A stretch of DNA of 64,000 nt from Candidatus Sulfidibacterium hydrothermale (GTDB taxonomy: Bacteria > Bacteroidota > Bacteroidia > Bacteroidales > F082), in assembly GCF_020149915.1 (NCBI RefSeq), contig NZ_CP083760.1:310001-374000 (forward strand), read 5' to 3'. Positions 37,601-45,091 of the stretch are shown here, one piece after another (the stretch's first letter is position 1; each line of letters opens with the position of its first letter). The notes beneath the pieces were generated by a model that was given only the letters and a program-made list of their open reading frames with translations, did no database searches and was not told the origin of the DNA. The position numbers were made by a program, and so were the translations under genes.

Positions 37601-38084
37601 CGGTACCGTTGGTGGTTCCCTTTACCAATACGGTAACTCCGGGAAGGGTTTGTCCTTTTTCGTTAGTGACGGTACCCGTAATGGTGATTTTTTTCTCTGC
37701 TTGTTGTTGTTCGGCTTGTGCCGCAGGCGTGAGAATGACGGTTTTTCCCTCTATTTTGTATTTTACCCCACATCCGTCGAATAATTTATTTAAAACAACG
37801 TCAATGGGTTGATTGTTAACCTGAATGTCCACTTTTTTATCTAAGTTAACAAATTTGCTGCTCCAGGCAAAAGTGTAATTACTTTGCTGGGAAATTTCAT
37901 TCAAAACCTGCTGAATGGTAACATTAGTCATTCTTATCGACAAGTTGGCTTCCTGGCCTTTAGACGTTTTTGCCGACAATGTGAAAAGATTCACCAAGAT
38001 TAATATGACTGTTAACCGTGCGATAAGGAAAAATTTACTTTTGTAAAAGCTGTAAAGCCATTTAATCGTATCTTTATAATTCAT
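34692..38084 (-). CDS. susC: SusC/RagA-family TonB-dependent receptor with STN domain
   Basis: A 1130-residue outer-membrane transporter. After a signal-anchor-like N-terminus come an STN domain (about residues 45-125, LSIRMTNVTIQQVLNEIS), which in this family contacts a FecR-type anti-sigma factor, a carboxypeptidase-regulatory beta domain (about 133-215, GTVTNEKGQTLPGVTVLVKG), the plug with the SusC signature (NSPLIVIDGVPV, DASATSAYGARGSNGVIVITTKKG) and the 22-strand barrel ending in FGLNLNF. The STN domain and the upstream sigma/FecR genes show transport coupled to signalling. It is coupled to susD 3 bp downstream. The symbol marks the family only. Confidence 0.96.
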   Translation of the reverse strand: MNYKDTIKWLYSFYKSKFFLIARLTVILILVNLFTLSAKTSKGQEANLSIRMTNVTIQQVLNEISQQSNYTFAWSSKFVNLDKKVDIQVNNQPIDVVLNKLFDGCGVKYKIEGKTVILTPAAQAEQQQAEKKITITGTVTNEKGQTLPGVTVLVKGTTNGTVTDVDGKYTLQVKGTDQTLVFSFVGMKSLEVPIKGKSVINVTMKTATEGLNEVVVLGYTTKGRNEITGSAVQVKGADLKKIPVVNVSQALQGKVPGLVVTTSSGTPGSVQNIRIRGVGSITAGNSPLIVIDGVPVINENFSGSRSSSSLSALAAINSNDIASVTVLKDASATSAYGARGSNGVIVITTKKGRMDTKTHFNFNASYGFQNDAVKGLEPLTGKQRETLFLEGIYNTYGPYGKGYFQSKDSTYSFMVAHNLDHGKLQNWDGVDGDWPDVIKNKNAPTENYNFSASGGGKNSDFYASVGYNKTEATVIGSDFKRISGNLNYSRNFRKNIRFSTVNTVSNSTQNALAEQSGYFANPFIAKYFMSPWDHPYNDDGTINTDIAMPFNPLYIVKNDIRRNELTRGLSNSYVEWEIIKNLKFKSVISLDYNIATYKRYANRHYGDGADVNGYAESSVDRNFTVVAQNSLDYTYRYHDHTFHFKALMEYQKNKDNYLFGYGEQFAADGLTNIANAGANWDATSSYYDWSNLSYLGMFNYNYLGKYIADFTFRREGSSRFASDNRYGNFWSVGAAWNINRESFFSNIKFINMLRIRGSYGLSGNSEIPINSYQALLSYDANYADKAAIYPSQFGASNLTWEKNKNYDIGMDFIVWKNKINGSISYFHKKTYDLLQNVPMSRTTGFSSQVQNSGKVLNKGIEATLTVSIFQKSNFHWNVSFNYAGLSNEVLDLARDAKGNYIDIESGSQKVAVGHPISAWYMRKYAGVDPATGDALWYLNGTGGPNDTVTTDYYAAKKAFQGGSAIPTYTGGLSTHIDYKGFYLDASMYYSGGNKVFERWSRYTHNAGLYSTLLFNGVSPLMNRWQKPGDITDVPKMKYTYHDNSSRTSTRFLYDGDYIRLKDVTLGYNFPKALLSHVGLTGLTVYVKGTNLLTWVKDDRLKYDPEVRANGFTRLTTPPVKSVVFGLNLNF

Positions 38085-38158
38085 AATTTTGTATTTGTGA
38101 TTAATAATTATAAATAGACCTTTTGCAACGCGTCTGTTTATGATTTTTTAATTGTCCA

Positions 38159-38192
38159 GTCGGGAAATGTGCCAGCATTTTCCGACTTTTTT
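38159..38192 (+). terminator. Hairpin with T run on the plus strand, ahead of susC
   Basis: GTCGGGAAATG pairs with CATTTTCCGAC (one G-T pair) and is followed on the plus strand by six T. It sits between fecR and susC, both on the minus strand, so its terminator orientation is antisense. It could end an antisense RNA or simply fold in the fecR-susC mRNA. Confidence 0.45.
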
Positions 38193-38240
38193 GTTTTGCA
38201 TCTCTTACTCTTTTTTTGTTTCATAGGCAACTGGTTTTTG

Positions 38241-39308
38241 TTATTCATTATTTTTGATAAAATCTTTCCATCGTTTTTTATCTTTTGTCACAAAGATTTT
38301 TCCGTCTGATTGTTTGAAACAAACCGGGGTCATTTCGTGTAATATTTTCAAGACGGTAGGTAAAGGCGTTTTGTTAAACTGAACGGTATAGTTCATTTGA
38401 TTTAAAATACTGTCGTTGTCTTTTATAACAATTTTTGCATTGTACCAACGATTAATTCTTTTCACGACCTCCGGTAAAGGCGTGTTTTTAAAGACAAGAC
38501 GGCCTTTTATCCAGGCAGTATAGTCGCTTGTGTTGATTTTTCGGACCTGGAACGTGTTGGTTTTTTCTGAAAAGGTGGTTTGTTCACCCGGCGACAGAAT
38601 TACTTTTGCCTTGATTCTTCCAAACCGGCTTTTCCTGAAGGCCATGACCCGGCCGTGGACCAAAGTAACCTGAACCGGTTCATCGCAATAGGCACTGACA
38701 TTAAAACCGGTTCCCAATACTTTTACATTGATTTTTGGGGTGTGTACAATAAAAGGATGTTTAGCATCTTTTGTTACCTCAAAATAAGCTTCTCCGTGCA
38801 AGCAGATTTTTCGGGTTTTCCCAAAATGTCGGGGGTATTTTAAAATGCTTCCGGAATTTAACCAAACGTGGGAGCTGTCCGGAAGAATAACCGATTTTTT
38901 TACGCCTAAAGGTGCTTTTACAAAAACGCAAACTTCTTTTTGATGCCAGTGGTAAATGGATCTTCCGCCAAAAAACAATAAAAGCCCCAGAATAAATATT
39001 GCAGCTATTTTTAAAAGACGCGGGATAACTTTTTTCCGGGGGATAGAACGAATCGTTGTTTTTTTATTGGGTTGGGCTTCTTTGGTCCGGATGGTGGTCA
39101 AAACACGTTGTAAAAGTTTTTCCGGATCGTAGGAAGCGGGGCTTTCTGTATTTTCTGCTGTTTCCCAGAGTTGTTCAACAGCTTTATAAAAAGCTTTCTG
39201 TTCTTCTTCTGTTTCAAATCGTTTTAAAAGTTGACGTAGTTCTTCCTCGTTGTACTCGTAGTGAAATAATTTTCGAATAATCTCCAGATATTCTCCCTCA
39301 CGCTTCAT
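38241..39308 (-). CDS. FecR-family anti-sigma factor
   Basis: A 355-residue inner-membrane regulator. The N-terminal cytosolic part (about 1-95) would bind the ECF sigma factor. A single membrane segment follows (AAIFILGLLLFFGGRSIYHW, about 102-122), then the periplasmic FecR domain (VILPDSSHVWLNSGSILKYP, GEAYFEVTKDAKHPFIVHT, VKVLGTGFNVSAY) and a C-terminal DUF4974-like domain (LPEVVKRINRWYNAKIVI). It lies between the sigma gene and the STN-containing SusC, the standard cell-surface signalling order. Confidence 0.93.
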   Translation of the reverse strand: MKREGEYLEIIRKLFHYEYNEEELRQLLKRFETEEEQKAFYKAVEQLWETAENTESPASYDPEKLLQRVLTTIRTKEAQPNKKTTIRSIPRKKVIPRLLKIAAIFILGLLLFFGGRSIYHWHQKEVCVFVKAPLGVKKSVILPDSSHVWLNSGSILKYPRHFGKTRKICLHGEAYFEVTKDAKHPFIVHTPKINVKVLGTGFNVSAYCDEPVQVTLVHGRVMAFRKSRFGRIKAKVILSPGEQTTFSEKTNTFQVRKINTSDYTAWIKGRLVFKNTPLPEVVKRINRWYNAKIVIKDNDSILNQMNYTVQFNKTPLPTVLKILHEMTPVCFKQSDGKIFVTKDKKRWKDFIKNNE

Positions 39309-39413
39309 AGAAAACTTCTTTTATTACAAGTATGCTTTGCTCAACAAAAACCATTACCCGAAAAAGAAAAAATTTTCCTTCGGGAGGGATTGTTTCTTAT
39401 AAGTACAATGTAA

Positions 39414-39974
39414 TCAAAGAAATAGGAAAAGAAGAAACAGGTATTTTCCGAGCGACTCCCGGATAAATTTTAATGCTTTTGACATTTGGCTTTCCACCGT
39501 GTGAACGGAAATATTCAGCCGTTGAGAAATTTCTGCATAGGATAGCCCCTCTTCGCGGCTTAGTAAAAAGATTTCTCTGCGTTTAGGGGGTAGCTGATTG
39601 ATTACTTCGGTGAAAGATTGCTCTAATTCGTCAAATAAAACTTTTGACTCGGTAGGATTGGGATTGGCCTTTCTTTGTTTAATAACTTCCCGCAGGATAA
39701 TTTGCCGGTGGATCTCGGAACGAATGTGGTAAAAAGCCATGTTTCGGGCAATCGTAAAAAGAAAACCGGAAAACGATTTTTTGGTGTCAATGGTTTCTTT
39801 TATCGTCCAAAGCTTAACAAAAATGTCTTGGGTAATATTTTCGGCTTCTTCACTTTGGTGTAAAATGGAGTAACAAAACGAATAAATTTTTTTGTTGTAT
39901 AAACGGAAAATTTCTTCAAAAGCGGTACGATCACCTTTTTTTAATGCTCCTACCAACGTTATTTCATCCCGCAT
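39414..39974 (-). CDS. ECF sigma-70 factor (FecI/CarQ-like, SusC-linked)
   Basis: A 186-residue extracytoplasmic-function sigma factor. Region 2 includes FEEIFRLYNKKIYSFCYSIL and AENITQDIFVKLW. Region 4 includes LPPKRREIFLLSREEGLSYAEIS and a helix-turn-helix, RLNISVHTVESQMSKALKF. It should be held by the FecR protein encoded 105 bp downstream and freed when SusC meets its ligand. A candidate TACTTTTG box lies 115-130 bp upstream at 40097-40104. Confidence 0.94.
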   Translation of the reverse strand: MRDEITLVGALKKGDRTAFEEIFRLYNKKIYSFCYSILHQSEEAENITQDIFVKLWTIKETIDTKKSFSGFLFTIARNMAFYHIRSEIHRQIILREVIKQRKANPNPTESKVLFDELEQSFTEVINQLPPKRREIFLLSREEGLSYAEISQRLNISVHTVESQMSKALKFIRESLGKYLFLLFLFL

Positions 39975-40406
39975 TTTTAACTCCCTTATCTGCTTAATTA
40001 TTAAAAATTTAATTACAACAGATGTTGAAAAGAAAAAATAAAACCCAAAAGCCCCTGAAGAAAGAAAGTTTCATTTTTTCCGATAAATTTCTTGAACAAA
40101 AGTATGATAAAAAAAGCATTTTGACCTGGTTTTGTATTTAGAAAAACGAATTTAAACTGAAAAGGATGCTCTTTGATAAGATAATTTTGTTCTTAAAAGC
40201 TTACAGCCAAGCGTTAATAACGGTTATTTTTTAACGGATAAGAATTTGTAAAAAAAACAGTAAAAAATTTTCTCTTTTGTAGAATCTGGAGAAATAAACC
40301 GAATTTTAAAACAACTGTTTGTTAAAATAAAAACACCATATAAGTACTAAATTATCAGTATTTTTTTTAATCAACGTTTTTATCCGCCAACAGGGAAAAG
40401 AACAAA
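39975..40406. other. AT-rich intergenic region upstream of the ECF sigma gene
   Basis: No gene is supported. It holds a minus-strand TACTTTTG box (40097-40104) that may serve the sigma gene with a leader of about 115 nt, and an 11-bp near-palindrome, CGTTAATAACG, near 40213. Confidence 0.4.
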
Positions 40407-40423
40407 TTTCCGGTTGTCGGAAA
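40407..40423 (-). terminator. Weak hairpin after the sugar porter gene
   Basis: TTTCCG and CGGAAA form a 6-bp stem around a 5-nt loop 20 bp after the stop, followed on the minus strand by a T-rich stretch. Confidence 0.4.
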
Positions 40424-40443
40424 CTGATAATTAATGTGTTCCG

Positions 40444-41922
40444 TTATTTTTTTAAGTCTCTCGGTTTTCCGCCTTTGCGCCAGTGTTCTTCTATTTTTTC
40501 CAGCGGTACATCTTTGGTTTCGGGCAGGTAATAATATCCCCAAATCAATCCCAGAACACCAATAAAAGCATAAAGCCAGAAAGCTCCTGCCGGATTGCCG
40601 TTGTCGATAGCCTTGGTAACAAAGGTGTGGGTGGTTGCATCATAAATTTTTTCATGGGTAATGATGCCGGTACCGGAAGCGGTAAACAGTTTAACTATCT
40701 TAAAGAAAGTAAATGCCACCACACCATTAAAAAACCAGTTGGAAAGTGATCCGATGGATGTACCGATTCCTCTTACCCGCAACGGGAAAATTTCGGAAAT
40801 GATAAGCCATCCCAATGGTCCCAGGCTGATAGCAAAAAAGGCAATGTAAATCCATACAAAAGCAATAGCCATCCATTTTCCGGTATCACCCAGTGCGGTA
40901 TGAAAAGCAAATACCATTCCGAGTGCCATCAGCGAAATAACAATACCGCTCAATCCGATGAAGTACAGCTTCCGGCGTCCCAGCCGGTCAATCATAAACA
41001 ATGACAGAATGGTAAACAGTACGTTGATGACTCCCACACTTACGGCTCCCCAAATTCCGGCACGGGCCCCTTCAAATCCGACAATCATAAAAATTTTCGG
41101 GCTGTAGTAAATTACTGTATTGATACCCACGAATTGCTGAAAAAACATAATTCCTACAGCAATAATTAAAGCCGTACGCAGCCAGGGACGGAAAATTTCC
41201 CGCAAACCGGCTTTTTCTTTGTCCTGTTCAATTTCTTGCTTCATCCGTTGGATCGATTCTTCCACCAGTGCCGGTTCTTCAATGCGTTGCAGGATTTTCC
41301 GGCTTTCTTCTTCGCGGCCTTTGCTCATCAGCCAACGCGGTGTTTCCGGAAGAAACAGCATGCCAATGAGCAGAATGAATCCCGGAATCATTCCGGCATA
41401 AAACATGGGGCGCCACGAACTAAGCACATCATTATTGGCAAAAGCCAAATCGCTCAGATACGAAACCAAAATACCTATGGTGATGAGTAGTTGAAACAGC
41501 GAAACAAGACGTCCCCGCATTTTGGTGGGAGAAATCTCTGCAATGTAAAGTGGTACGGAAAAAGAGGAAATCCCGATAGCCAGACCGATGAACAAACGGG
41601 CAAGAATTAAATCGGTGGGATTAGGGGCCCAACCCGACCAGGCTGCACCCACAACAAAAATGATTGCTGCTCCGAGAATTGTTTTCCGGCGTCCGAAAAT
41701 GTCGGAAAGCCGTCCGGTAAACATGGCTCCGATAACTGCACCGATCAATCCTGCCGTGGTAATATTTTCCACCATGCTGTTACTTAACTGAAAATCCTGT
41801 TGAAAAAAAGGAATGGCTCCGGAAATTACGCCGGTATCAAATCCAAAAAGTAATCCGCCTGTGGCGGCTACCGCAGCAATAATTACGACCAGATTTTTGT
41901 TGTAGGTTGTTTGTTTTTCCAT
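40444..41922 (-). CDS. Sugar porter of the major facilitator superfamily (XylE/GalP-like)
   Basis: A 492-residue inner-membrane proton/sugar symporter with 12 predicted segments. Sugar-porter signatures are FGFDTGVISGAIPFF in segment 1, GRLSDIFGRRK after segment 2, LPETPRWLMSKGR before the central loop, QQFVGINTVIYYSP in segment 7, DRLGRRKL after segment 8, and the PETKDVPLEKIEEHW C-terminal motif. The QQxxGxN pattern fits a pentose or hexose carrier such as xylose, arabinose or galactose. It is divergent from a Nudix regulator gene and has a well-formed promoter with a direct repeat just downstream. Confidence 0.93.
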   Translation of the reverse strand: MEKQTTYNKNLVVIIAAVAATGGLLFGFDTGVISGAIPFFQQDFQLSNSMVENITTAGLIGAVIGAMFTGRLSDIFGRRKTILGAAIIFVVGAAWSGWAPNPTDLILARLFIGLAIGISSFSVPLYIAEISPTKMRGRLVSLFQLLITIGILVSYLSDLAFANNDVLSSWRPMFYAGMIPGFILLIGMLFLPETPRWLMSKGREEESRKILQRIEEPALVEESIQRMKQEIEQDKEKAGLREIFRPWLRTALIIAVGIMFFQQFVGINTVIYYSPKIFMIVGFEGARAGIWGAVSVGVINVLFTILSLFMIDRLGRRKLYFIGLSGIVISLMALGMVFAFHTALGDTGKWMAIAFVWIYIAFFAISLGPLGWLIISEIFPLRVRGIGTSIGSLSNWFFNGVVAFTFFKIVKLFTASGTGIITHEKIYDATTHTFVTKAIDNGNPAGAFWLYAFIGVLGLIWGYYYLPETKDVPLEKIEEHWRKGGKPRDLKK

Positions 41923-41952
41923 TTCTGTTGTTTTTAGGATGGTCTGTTCAGG

Positions 41953-41979
41953 ACACTTAATGTAAAAATAACACTTAAT
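41953..41979. promoter_or_regulatory. Direct-repeat operator candidate for the sugar porter
   Basis: ACACTTAAT occurs at 41953-41961 and again at 41971-41979, 18 bp apart. Both copies lie just downstream of the predicted -7 box, across the expected transcription start, where a bound repressor would block initiation. Confidence 0.45.
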
Positions 41980-41986
41980 AACCCTA

Positions 41987-42016
41987 CAAATGTATAAAAA
42001 CTATTGAATTGAACAA
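41987..42016 (-). promoter_or_regulatory. Promoter of the sugar porter gene
   Basis: On the minus strand TTG (42014-42016), a 19-nt spacer and TACATTTG (41987-41994), an excellent match to the Bacteroidota consensus. The start would be near 41980, giving a leader of about 58 nt. Confidence 0.65.
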
Positions 42017-42185
42017 GGTTTTTGTCAAGCATTAATCATGGAGCTTTGTTTATATTATATAAACTATTGTTAATAAAAAGTTTATGTTTATTGTTTTTTT
42101 GTTCAAACCTCTTGTTTTTGTATTTCTTCTCTCGGTCTTAGTAAATGTTTTTATGACAATAAGTCTGGATGTAAAATGAAATGTT

Positions 42186-42193
42186 TACCTTTG
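42186..42193 (+). promoter_or_regulatory. Candidate -7 box for the second Nudix regulator
   Basis: TACCTTTG on the plus strand, with only a weak TCTG 18 nt upstream. It would give a leader of about 158 nt. Confidence 0.4.
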
Positions 42194-42289
42194 TACGGTG
42201 AATTTTTCCCGGAAATAGCCTTTGTATTTTAAATATAACCGGAATAATCCGGAGAGAAAACCCGGTAAAAAGAACAAAAGCCGTTTTGA

Positions 42290-42302
42290 CAAAATTTTGA
42301 TA
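42290..42302. promoter_or_regulatory. TTTTGATA half-site beside the second Nudix regulator
   Basis: TTTTGATA at 42295-42302 matches the half-site of the inverted repeat at 29128-29158 near the other Nudix regulator and is embedded in the palindrome CAAAATTTTG (42290-42299). A related CTTGATAAC follows about 10 nt later. Confidence 0.35.
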
Positions 42303-42358
42303 CGAACGCAACTTGATAACAAAAATAAACGGTAATTCGACAGATATAAAACAGAAAA

Positions 42359-43099
42359 ATGGACAAACGATTGATTCCTAATATTTCAGTGGATGCTGTG
42401 GTTTTTGGCTTTGATGATTTTCATCTGAATATTTTGTTGGTTACCCGTCCGGTATATCATGAGGGGAAAAACTATATCGATTGGAAATTTCCGGGAGATC
42501 TGATTCGGAAAGATGAAGACCTGGATGTTTCTGCCGAGCGGATTTTGTATGAACAAACCGGATTACAGAAGATTTACCTGAAACAGTTAAAGGCATTTGG
42601 CGATACCAACCGGTTAAAACGACAACCCCGCGATATGACCTGGCTGTATGCCATTGATCATCCGGAAGAACGGGTAATTACGATTCCCTATTTCGGACTG
42701 GTAAATCTTTCTGAAGATGTGGATTATAAAACTTCTTTAAATGGAAATGCCCGTTGGTTTCCGGTGGATGAAGTAAAAGATTTGCCATTGGCTTTTGACC
42801 ATCGTGATATTTTTACTTTTGCTCTGGAAACGCTTCGGAATGAGTTGCGTAATCAGCCGCTTGCCTTTGAATTATTACCGCCCAAGTTTACCTTGAGCCA
42901 GTTGCAACGAATTTATGAAGTTGTTTTCGAAAAAAAGCTGGACAAACGTAATTTCCGGAAAAAAATAGCCGGCTTGCGCTATATTGTTCCTTTACACGAA
43001 AAAGAAACAGAGGTATCGCACAGGCCGGCTCAGTTGTATATGTTCAGCAAAGATATTTACCAAAAACTACATACCCGCCAGTTTGATTTTACAATTTAA
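42359..43099 (+). CDS. Nudix-fold transcriptional regulator (NrtR/AraR-like), second copy
   Basis: A 246-residue paralogue of the regulator at 29179-29862. The Nudix box (residues 46-69) is altered: the spacing after the first Gly is one longer, the catalytic REUXEE part reads RILYEQ, and so hydrolase activity is unlikely. The C-terminal winged helix is clear (LLPPKFTLSQLQRIYEVVF, then RNFRKKIAGL). It is divergent from the sugar porter and is the obvious candidate to control it. The effector is probably a sugar or a sugar metabolite, by analogy with AraR-type Nudix regulators. Confidence 0.88.
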   Translation: MDKRLIPNISVDAVVFGFDDFHLNILLVTRPVYHEGKNYIDWKFPGDLIRKDEDLDVSAERILYEQTGLQKIYLKQLKAFGDTNRLKRQPRDMTWLYAIDHPEERVITIPYFGLVNLSEDVDYKTSLNGNARWFPVDEVKDLPLAFDHRDIFTFALETLRNELRNQPLAFELLPPKFTLSQLQRIYEVVFEKKLDKRNFRKKIAGLRYIVPLHEKETEVSHRPAQLYMFSKDIYQKLHTRQFDFTI

Positions 43100-43124
43100 C
43101 TGCACGGGCTGTAGTGTGTGGCTG

Positions 43125-44882
43125 TTATTTCTTTTCTTGCCCCGGTACTTTAAATTTATCGCCGGTTTGTTCAATAATTAGTTTATACCAATCTTCACCA
43201 TATCCCGGTTGCTCCAGTTTAGGATTCACGTATTTGTATCCTTTGGGTACCGGACGTTTAAATTTAATGTTCCCGTCCATGTATTTCATAAACAGGTGGT
43301 GATAAAGATTCTTCCAGGTTTTGAACGTTTTGGATGCCATGGCATTGCTGTATTCGGTCAAAAATGCGACAGCTTCTTTCGGATTGGTTTTATAAAGTGT
43401 TTCAGCTGTTTCGTCTACGGCAGGTGTAAAAGCGAAAAACTCATTTTCAAGTTTCGATTGTGCTTTCACAATGTCGGGATGAATCCGGTCCCATGCCGTG
43501 TAGGCAAAATTTTCGACCTGATTGAAAATCCAGAACCCTGAGGAATCAGACCATTCCATCATGCTGCCATTGCCGACTCTGAAATTTTCCGGAATGGTAG
43601 TAATGGACGAATAGATGGGCATGTAAACTGTTCCGGAAGCATCGTCAACGCCCCACCAGATAATTCCGCCCACTGCGTCGGGCAGCCAGCTGCGCGATTG
43701 GGCTACAAAAGTAAACCCGGTTTGTTGGGTAGCCGTGGCCCGTTCGTTAAAGTATTCTACACCATTTACTTTCCAGGTAAGCGGACGCCAGCGGTAAGGA
43801 CAATGAAATGGTCCGGCACCTACGTCTTTGCTCATGTCGAGTTCGGTACCTTCCAGATGGTTTCGCATAAAATGCATCATATCTTTCAACGTGATTTTTT
43901 TATCGGGTTTTACCCACAGCGGCATCCGGTTCGTGGCGTAACCGTTCAGGTTTTTGTCCCCGTCGGCCAGCCGTTTTCCGTGCTCAATATGTCCTTTGGC
44001 GTAATCCCAGTATTTATCCATTCCTTTTTTTACATCGTTAAACATCGTCCATACACGGATTTCACAAAAACGGGCCCCTTCAAAGTCAACGGGAGCATAA
44101 GTATCGGAAAAGGAAAAATCTTTATCCGGTCCTTTGTAAAAGCCTTTTTTGCGGGCAAAAGAAATGACGTCAGCAGCATAAACGGTGTTGACCTCTTTAT
44201 TAAAAATTTTATCCATTTGGTCAGAAGTGATGGAGGTTTTTCCGTTGGCCAGCGGGAAAGTGGTAATACGTGCCTGGTTGGCATGTCCGGATACATAACC
44301 GTCAGGTATGCGGCGGGCTACCCAAACAGCGCCTTTTTCGCCTTTACCTTTCCCAATCATTTCCAGAATCCAGGCTTCGTTTTTATCAGCAATAGAAAAC
44401 GATTCCCCTTCGCTGTAATAGCCATATTTTGCTACCAGCTGTGTCATCACCTTAATGGCTTCGCGGGCACTTCTTGAACGCTGTAAAGCGATATAAATCA
44501 GGCTGCCGTAGTCGATTACGGCTTTGGGTTGGTGTTGTAATGATGCTCTGCCGCCGAAAGTGGTTTCGCCGATGGCTACCTGGTATTCATTCATATTGCC
44601 CACCACATTGTACGTCTGATGCGCCTGTTCAATTTTTCCAAGATATTTTCCGGTATCCCAGTCGTACACATCCATCATGGTGCCTTTGGGCCAGGTTTGT
44701 GCCGGCCAGTGATAAAGTTCACCATACAACACGTGTGAGTCGGCATTGTAGGAAATCATAACGGAACCGTCAGCCGAAGCTCCTTTGGTAACCAGATAGT
44801 TGGTACAACCGTAACTGGTTTCGGTAAATGAAAAAAGAAAAAGGACAAGAAAGCCCAACAGGGTGGAGATTTTTTTCTGCAT
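43125..44882 (-). CDS. Exported C69-family dipeptidase
   Basis: A 585-residue Ntn-type hydrolase of the PepD/C69 family. The N-terminal hydrophobic signal is followed directly by Cys26 in YGCTNYLVTKGASADGS, where cleavage would expose the catalytic N-terminal Cys. The same SYGC site could be mistaken for a lipobox. Further family segments are QVAIGETTFGGR, the acidic DKNEAWILEMIGKG and YVSGHANQARITTF. It probably cleaves dipeptides in the periplasm. It converges with the Nudix regulator gene and is divergent from the BNR-repeat gene. Confidence 0.92.
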   Translation of the reverse strand: MQKKISTLLGFLVLFLFSFTETSYGCTNYLVTKGASADGSVMISYNADSHVLYGELYHWPAQTWPKGTMMDVYDWDTGKYLGKIEQAHQTYNVVGNMNEYQVAIGETTFGGRASLQHQPKAVIDYGSLIYIALQRSRSAREAIKVMTQLVAKYGYYSEGESFSIADKNEAWILEMIGKGKGEKGAVWVARRIPDGYVSGHANQARITTFPLANGKTSITSDQMDKIFNKEVNTVYAADVISFARKKGFYKGPDKDFSFSDTYAPVDFEGARFCEIRVWTMFNDVKKGMDKYWDYAKGHIEHGKRLADGDKNLNGYATNRMPLWVKPDKKITLKDMMHFMRNHLEGTELDMSKDVGAGPFHCPYRWRPLTWKVNGVEYFNERATATQQTGFTFVAQSRSWLPDAVGGIIWWGVDDASGTVYMPIYSSITTIPENFRVGNGSMMEWSDSSGFWIFNQVENFAYTAWDRIHPDIVKAQSKLENEFFAFTPAVDETAETLYKTNPKEAVAFLTEYSNAMASKTFKTWKNLYHHLFMKYMDGNIKFKRPVPKGYKYVNPKLEQPGYGEDWYKLIIEQTGDKFKVPGQEKK

Positions 44883-44918
44883 AAGACCAAAAATTTAATG
44901 TTTTATTGAAATGAACGA

Positions 44919-44926
44919 CAAATGTA
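44919..44926 (-). promoter_or_regulatory. Candidate -7 box for the C69 dipeptidase
   Basis: TACATTTG on the minus strand, 37 nt before the ATG. No good -33 element is seen. Confidence 0.35.
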
Positions 44927-45091
44927 CATGTTTTTGCGGGATGAGACTTTGAAATTTTATTTGTTTTCCGGATCGAAAAAACGAAACATTTGAAAAATAA
45001 CCAGGACAAAATAATGACAGAGCGATAGATGAAAATTATTATCTTTAACCCTGTAAAATAAACAGCCAACCAATCATTTAACAGCTATCCT

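Noticed and set aside
43698-44477. 259-codon open frame on the plus strand
   Set aside because: Antisense to the C69 dipeptidase, whose motifs are clear.
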